From NCBI GenBank assembly GCA_964639885.1, contig CAZXEH010000038.1:1-8933 (forward strand): a DNA stretch of 8,933 nucleotides, given 5' to 3'. Of the stretch, positions 6,874 through 8,933 are shown piece after piece; the first letter of the stretch is position 1; every line of letters starts with the position of its first letter. The DNA is from JAGNLA01 sp964639885. Lineage in GTDB: Bacteria; Caldisericota; Caldisericia; JAAYUI01. Under the pieces are notes generated by a model. That model was not told where the DNA came from, made no database searches, and saw only the letters and a list, made by a program, of their open reading frames with translations. The translations under genes and the position numbers were made by a program.

Positions 6874-6898
6874 AAACACTCCCTCACCCTTAATCCCT
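6874..6898 (+). repeat. 25-bp direct repeat, copy 2
   Basis: Identical to 6668-6692. Here it leads into a REP-like segment. Its ACTCCCTCA (6878-6886) is the inverted counterpart of TGAGGGAGT at 6980-6988. Confidence 0.9.
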
Positions 6899-6988
6899 CT
6901 CCCGCTTGCGCAGGCGAGGGAAACTGGCAAAATCCTTCGCCCGAAACGGAGTTTTGGGAGAAGGTGGCTGAAAGCCGGATGAGGGAGT
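6878..6988. mobile_element. REP/MITE-like palindromic element with 9-bp inverted ends
   Basis: This 111-bp segment starts with ACTCCCTCA and ends with its exact inverse. Inside it CCCTCTCCCGC (6895-6905) and GCAGGCGAGGG (6910-6920) form a hairpin with 9 of 11 pairs and a TTGC loop. CCCTCTCCC also nearly pairs with GGGAGAAGG at 6956-6964. Nested inverted repeats without a coding region resemble REP or miniature non-autonomous elements. No transposase is in the window. The mobile label is inference. Confidence 0.5.
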
Positions 6989-6994
6989 TTACCA

Positions 6995-7085
6995 CGGCTC
7001 CGCCGGTAAAGAACTGAACCCCTTGATTATTCTTATATTGAAATCACTGGCCAAGCCAGATGATTTCATGAATTTCGAGTGATAA
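6995..7085 (+). repeat. 91-bp direct repeat, copy 2
   Basis: The second copy of the block at 6700-6790 with a single mismatch at 7018. The same bulged hairpin lies at 7039-7068. It ends in AT-rich DNA leading to the hairpin at 7123. Confidence 0.95.
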
Positions 7086-7122
7086 ATAATAAAAAAGATA
7101 AGATAGAAAATAATCCCCCCTG

Positions 7123-7145
7123 TATCCCCCTTAATAAGGGGGATA
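7123..7145. repeat. C-run/G-run hairpin of unit 2
   Basis: TATCCCCCTT (7123-7132) and AAGGGGGATA (7136-7145) form a perfect 10-bp stem with a 3-base AAT loop. An A tract follows on the plus strand, so on the minus strand it could end transcripts, but no minus-strand gene lies upstream of it. Confidence 0.85.
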
Positions 7146-7192
7146 AAAAAGAAAACATACGGCTTTGCCATTGCTTTCAATAAATGAATCAA

Positions 7193-7201
7193 TGATATAC
7201 T
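7193..7201 (+). promoter_or_regulatory. Candidate extended -10 promoter for the AraC-family gene
   Basis: TGATATACT is an extended -10 (TGn plus TATACT, 5 of 6 to TATAAT). TTGCTT at 7171-7176 could be a weak -35, but its 19-base spacing is long, which fits an extended -10 type. The leader to the first plausible start would be about 110-145 bases and shows no obvious riboswitch fold. Confidence 0.5.
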
Positions 7202-7306
7202 GGTGCCATTAAAGAGTTCTTTCATAAAAATTCAAATCCATATACCCTGTTTAAAGCATTTGAAGTCAAGAAGCCAAAAAACGAATCAGTTACCATGAAC
7301 CTTACG

Positions 7307-7312
7307 AGGTGG
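7307..7312 (+). promoter_or_regulatory. Possible ribosome site for a non-AUG start of the regulator
   Basis: AGGTGG lies 4 bases before ACG at 7317, in frame with the regulator. The ATT at 7314 is also in frame but only 1 base from the motif. No AUG, GUG or UUG occurs in this frame between the TGA at 7296 and the ATG at 7353. Confidence 0.35.
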
Positions 7313-7352
7313 AATTACGAACAGCTGGGAAAACGTTGGCGCAGTCAGGAAG

Positions 7353-8225
7353 ATGCAAGATTACATCGAGCAGCACATTTCGGAGCCGATCACGCTTCAA
7401 ATGCTCGCAAATGCTGCCGGCTACTCACCCTGGCACGCTGCAAGGATATTCAAGGAACTGACAGGCAAAAACCCATTCGACTACATCCGCGAGGTTCGGT
7501 TGTCGCGTGCAGCAGGAAGGCTTGCAGATGGAGGCGAAAGGATCATCGATGTCGCCTTTGATTTTGTCTTTGAAACCCACGAAGGATTCACAAGAGCATT
7601 CTCGAAATACTTCGGCATGAATCCAAAACAGTTTGTCAGGGAGAAACCTTCTGTAAAACTGTTCATCCCGGAAAGCATGCGTGATTACTACCTCAAACGC
7701 CAAAGAGGAGGCAATGAAGTGAAAACAAGTTGCAATACAGTTTTTGTCCAGGTTGTCGAGCGTCCGGCCAGAAAGCTGATACTCAAAAGGGGAACCCTTG
7801 CAAAAGATTATTTCGCCTACTGCGAAGAGGTTGGCTGCGATGTGTTCGAGGAGCTAAAAGGCGTTAAGGATGCCCTCTACGAACCAATCGGCATGTGGCT
7901 TCCTAAACTTTTGCAAAAGCCAGGCACATCCGAGTACGCAATGGGTGTAGAGGTTCCGACCGATTTCAAGGGAACAGTTCCAAAAGGCTATGAACTCATC
8001 GAACTTAAACCCTGCAAGATGATGATTTTCCAGGGGCAACCGTACGATGACAAAGATTTTCAGGAGGCAATCGGCGACCTCTGGGCAGTCATGAAAACCT
8101 ACAACCCCGAAATCTACGGATTCTCGTGGGCCGATGACGACGGGCCCAGGTTCCAGCTTGAGCCTCAGGGATACCGTGGCTACATCGAAGGCCGACCGGT
8201 CAGGCAGGTCAATCAGGGCAAATAG
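7353..8225 (+). CDS. AraC-family transcriptional regulator with GyrI-like effector domain
   Basis: A 290-residue DNA-binding regulator. Residues 1-100 form the AraC helix-turn-helix pair: QDYIEQHISEPITLQMLANA, then SPWHAARIFKELTGKNPFDYIR for the first unit, and VAFDFVFETHEGFTRAFSKYFGMNPKQF for the second. After a basic linker (about 105-122), residues 126-283 match the GyrI-like/AraC-E-bind domain, ending in IYGFSWADDDGPRFQLEPQGYRGYIE; such domains bind small molecules. The ATG at 7353 is the only AUG near the start, but its AGGA lies just 2 bases upstream. The frame is open back to 7299, and ACG at 7317 follows AGGTGG (7307-7312) and would add M-N-S-W-E-N-V-G-A-V-R-K, a natural N-terminus for this family. 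An AGGAGG at 7706 precedes an in-frame GTG at 7719. The gene sits between a repeat region and its own terminator; its target is unknown. Confidence 0.92.
   Translation: MQDYIEQHISEPITLQMLANAAGYSPWHAARIFKELTGKNPFDYIREVRLSRAAGRLADGGERIIDVAFDFVFETHEGFTRAFSKYFGMNPKQFVREKPSVKLFIPESMRDYYLKRQRGGNEVKTSCNTVFVQVVERPARKLILKRGTLAKDYFAYCEEVGCDVFEELKGVKDALYEPIGMWLPKLLQKPGTSEYAMGVEVPTDFKGTVPKGYELIELKPCKMMIFQGQPYDDKDFQEAIGDLWAVMKTYNPEIYGFSWADDDGPRFQLEPQGYRGYIEGRPVRQVNQGK
7706..7711 (+). promoter_or_regulatory. Internal ribosome site inside the regulator gene
   Basis: A perfect AGGAGG is followed after 7 bases by GTG at 7719, in frame with the regulator and exactly at the boundary between the DNA-binding and GyrI-like domains. 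Translation from here would give a 168-residue stand-alone effector-binding protein. Confidence 0.5.
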
Positions 8226-8242
8226 GTTCCACAACTACCAAC

Positions 8243-8270
8243 AAAGCCCCGGTTTGACCCGGGGCTTTTC
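8243..8270 (+). terminator. Rho-independent terminator after the regulator
   Basis: The stem AAAGCCCCGG (8243-8252) pairs with CCGGGGCTTT (8259-8268) around a 6-base loop, with a short T tract. Its 5-prime arm and first loop bases are the same as those of the terminator at 6631. Confidence 0.92.
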
Positions 8271-8288
8271 TAATGCAAGGGTTTCCAA

Positions 8289-8294
8289 TATACT
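8289..8294 (+). promoter_or_regulatory. Candidate -10 box for the membrane ferredoxin gene
   Basis: TATACT is 5 of 6 to TATAAT. The expected transcription start is at or next to the ATG at 8302. The -35 (TTTTCT at 8266, 17-base spacing) is poor and overlaps the terminator tail, so this is a weak call. Confidence 0.35.
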
Positions 8295-8301
8295 TTTCCT
8301 C

Positions 8302-8933
8302 ATGAAGAAATCGACGCAACTGATGAGAACGCTGACGCAGGCAGCCATTTTTGTGTGGCTCTCGATGATCTCGCTGACCCACATGTACGGCGCAAAGCTC
8401 GGTTTTGGCTGGCCCGGGAACTCGGCGGCATCGCTTGATCAGTACTGCCCGATGGGTGCGCTCGAGACCCTGCCAACGCTTGTCAAAAACCTTGGCTCAG
8501 GCTCGTTCGTGTTCATAAACGGCACCGGCTTCAACGACCTTCTTCTGCTTGCAGTCCTGCTCATCATCACAATCATCTTCTCAGGCGGTTTCTGCGGTTA
8601 CCTTTGTCCGTTCGGGGCGATGTTTGACTGGATTTACTGGCTGCGAAAGAGGATTTTCAGGAAAGACATCAGGCTGAACCCAAAACTTTCCTCGATCATG
8701 TCACACATGCGCTATCTGACTCTGGCTGCAATCCTCATCACAACGGTTATCCTTGGGTATCTGGTGTTTGCAACATTCGATCCCTACAGGGCTTTCTTCC
8801 ACTACGGCTATGAACTGACCTGGCTTTCAATCCTGTTCATGTCTGTTGCAATTGTTTCTTCTCTGTTCGTTGAAAGGTTCGCCTGCAACTACATCTGTCC
8901 ACTTGGCGGTTTTGTCGGTGTGGTGGCTCTTGC
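8302..8933 (+). CDS. Membrane [4Fe-4S] polyferredoxin-type protein, NapH/CcoG-like (runs off right edge)
   Basis: The first 210 residues of a polytopic membrane protein that probably carries electrons across or along the cytoplasmic membrane. Hydrophobic segments lie near 12-27, 79-95, 138-157 and 173-190. Cysteine motifs are YCPMGALET (Cys49), FCGYLCPFGAMFDW (Cys98 and Cys102, CxxxCP) and FACNYICPLGG (Cys195 and Cys199, CxxxCP), the hallmark of the Fer4_5 group that includes NapH, NosR C-termini and CcoG. A second ferredoxin domain may follow beyond the edge. VFATFDPYRAFFHYG (155-169) between the two CxxxCP motifs fits Bacillota-type 4Fe-4S membrane proteins of this group as I recall them. 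The ATG at 8302 has no Shine-Dalgarno, only a -10-like box just upstream, so the mRNA may be leaderless; the ATG at residue 8 (8323) is the main alternative. Without the C-terminus the exact subfamily and partner cannot be told. Confidence 0.85.
   Translation, partial: MKKSTQLMRTLTQAAIFVWLSMISLTHMYGAKLGFGWPGNSAASLDQYCPMGALETLPTLVKNLGSGSFVFINGTGFNDLLLLAVLLIITIIFSGGFCGYLCPFGAMFDWIYWLRKRIFRKDIRLNPKLSSIMSHMRYLTLAAILITTVILGYLVFATFDPYRAFFHYGYELTWLSILFMSVAIVSSLFVERFACNYICPLGGFVGVVAL

Larger units (their letters stand above)
6668..7145. repeat. Two tandem copies of a composite noncoding repeat
   Basis: Each unit has the same order: a 25-bp block, a 91-bp block, an AT-rich stretch of about 32-37 bases, and a C-run/G-run hairpin. 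Unit 1 spans about 6668-6846 and unit 2 about 6874-7145. Unit 2 has 96 bases between its 25-bp and 91-bp blocks where unit 1 has 7, so unit 1 looks like an internally deleted copy. With the promoter region at 7146-7352 this fills the 739-base stretch without a gene. No credible coding region is seen in it. Confidence 0.8.

Noticed and set aside
6784..7017. 77-codon open frame in the repeat region
   Set aside because: It is a translation of the composite repeat (it reads L-T-L-N-P-S-P-A-C-A-G-E-G through the REP-like part), a common source of false proteins. No ribosome site or protein-like pattern.
6660..7200. CRISPR array suspected from repeated blocks
   Set aside because: There are only two copies, the blocks are 25 and 91 bp with unequal and non-unique spacing, and no cas gene is present.
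6989..7225. 78-codon minus-strand open frame
   Set aside because: It reads through the C-run/G-run hairpin and the 91-bp repeat; the hydrophobic look comes from AT-rich DNA. No ribosome site.
7295..7561. 88-codon frame starting with ATG just before the AraC-family gene
   Set aside because: It runs in the wrong frame over the helix-turn-helix coding region, has no Shine-Dalgarno, and yields an Arg/His/Cys-rich sequence. I considered a frameshifted N-terminus but the correct frame is already open and family-like there.

Overview
The window is bacterial chromosome of mid GC content. It has ordinary Shine-Dalgarno sites, three GC-rich rho-independent terminators, two probable lipoproteins and one very long secreted repeat protein. 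The lineage cannot be fixed from the sequence. A secreted protein ending in a copper-amine-oxidase-type stalk domain, an AraC-GyrI regulator and a membrane ferredoxin would fit an anaerobic Bacillota-like, Caldisericota-like or uncultured candidate-phylum bacterium (weak inference).

Layout: (1) 1-1047, minus strand: the N-terminal 349 residues of DNA gyrase subunit B, running off the left edge. (2) 1048-1096: a 49-bp divergent promoter region in which both possible -10 boxes fall in one palindrome. (3) 1097-2151, plus strand: two probable lipoprotein genes with a 4-base stop/start overlap, which look like diverged paralogues in their C-terminal domains, followed by a terminator. (4) 2282-6613, plus strand: a 1443-residue secreted protein of fifteen DUF5666-like beta repeats. 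A proline-rich and a glycine/proline-rich linker split the repeats into three sets of five, and a stalk domain follows. Thirteen repeats carry the same cysteine pair; the other two have lost both. A terminator follows. (5) 6660-7352: noncoding DNA with two tandem copies of a composite repeat (25-bp block, 91-bp block with a strong hairpin, AT-rich stretch, C-run/G-run hairpin). The second copy keeps a REP/MITE-like middle that the first lacks. (6) 7353-8225, plus strand: an AraC-family regulator with a GyrI-like ligand domain, whose true start may be a non-AUG codon 36 bases upstream and which contains a strong internal ribosome site, then a terminator. (7) 8302-8933, plus strand: the first 210 residues of a polytopic membrane [4Fe-4S] protein of the NapH/CcoG-like type, running off the right edge.

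The genes look like separate transcription units rather than one pathway. The terminators at about 2200, 6640 and 8255 isolate the lipoprotein pair, the repeat protein and the regulator. The most unusual object is the repeat protein: a surface or secreted rod of 3 x 5 probably disulfide-stapled domains. No CRISPR array, tRNA, rRNA, transposase or phage gene was seen.
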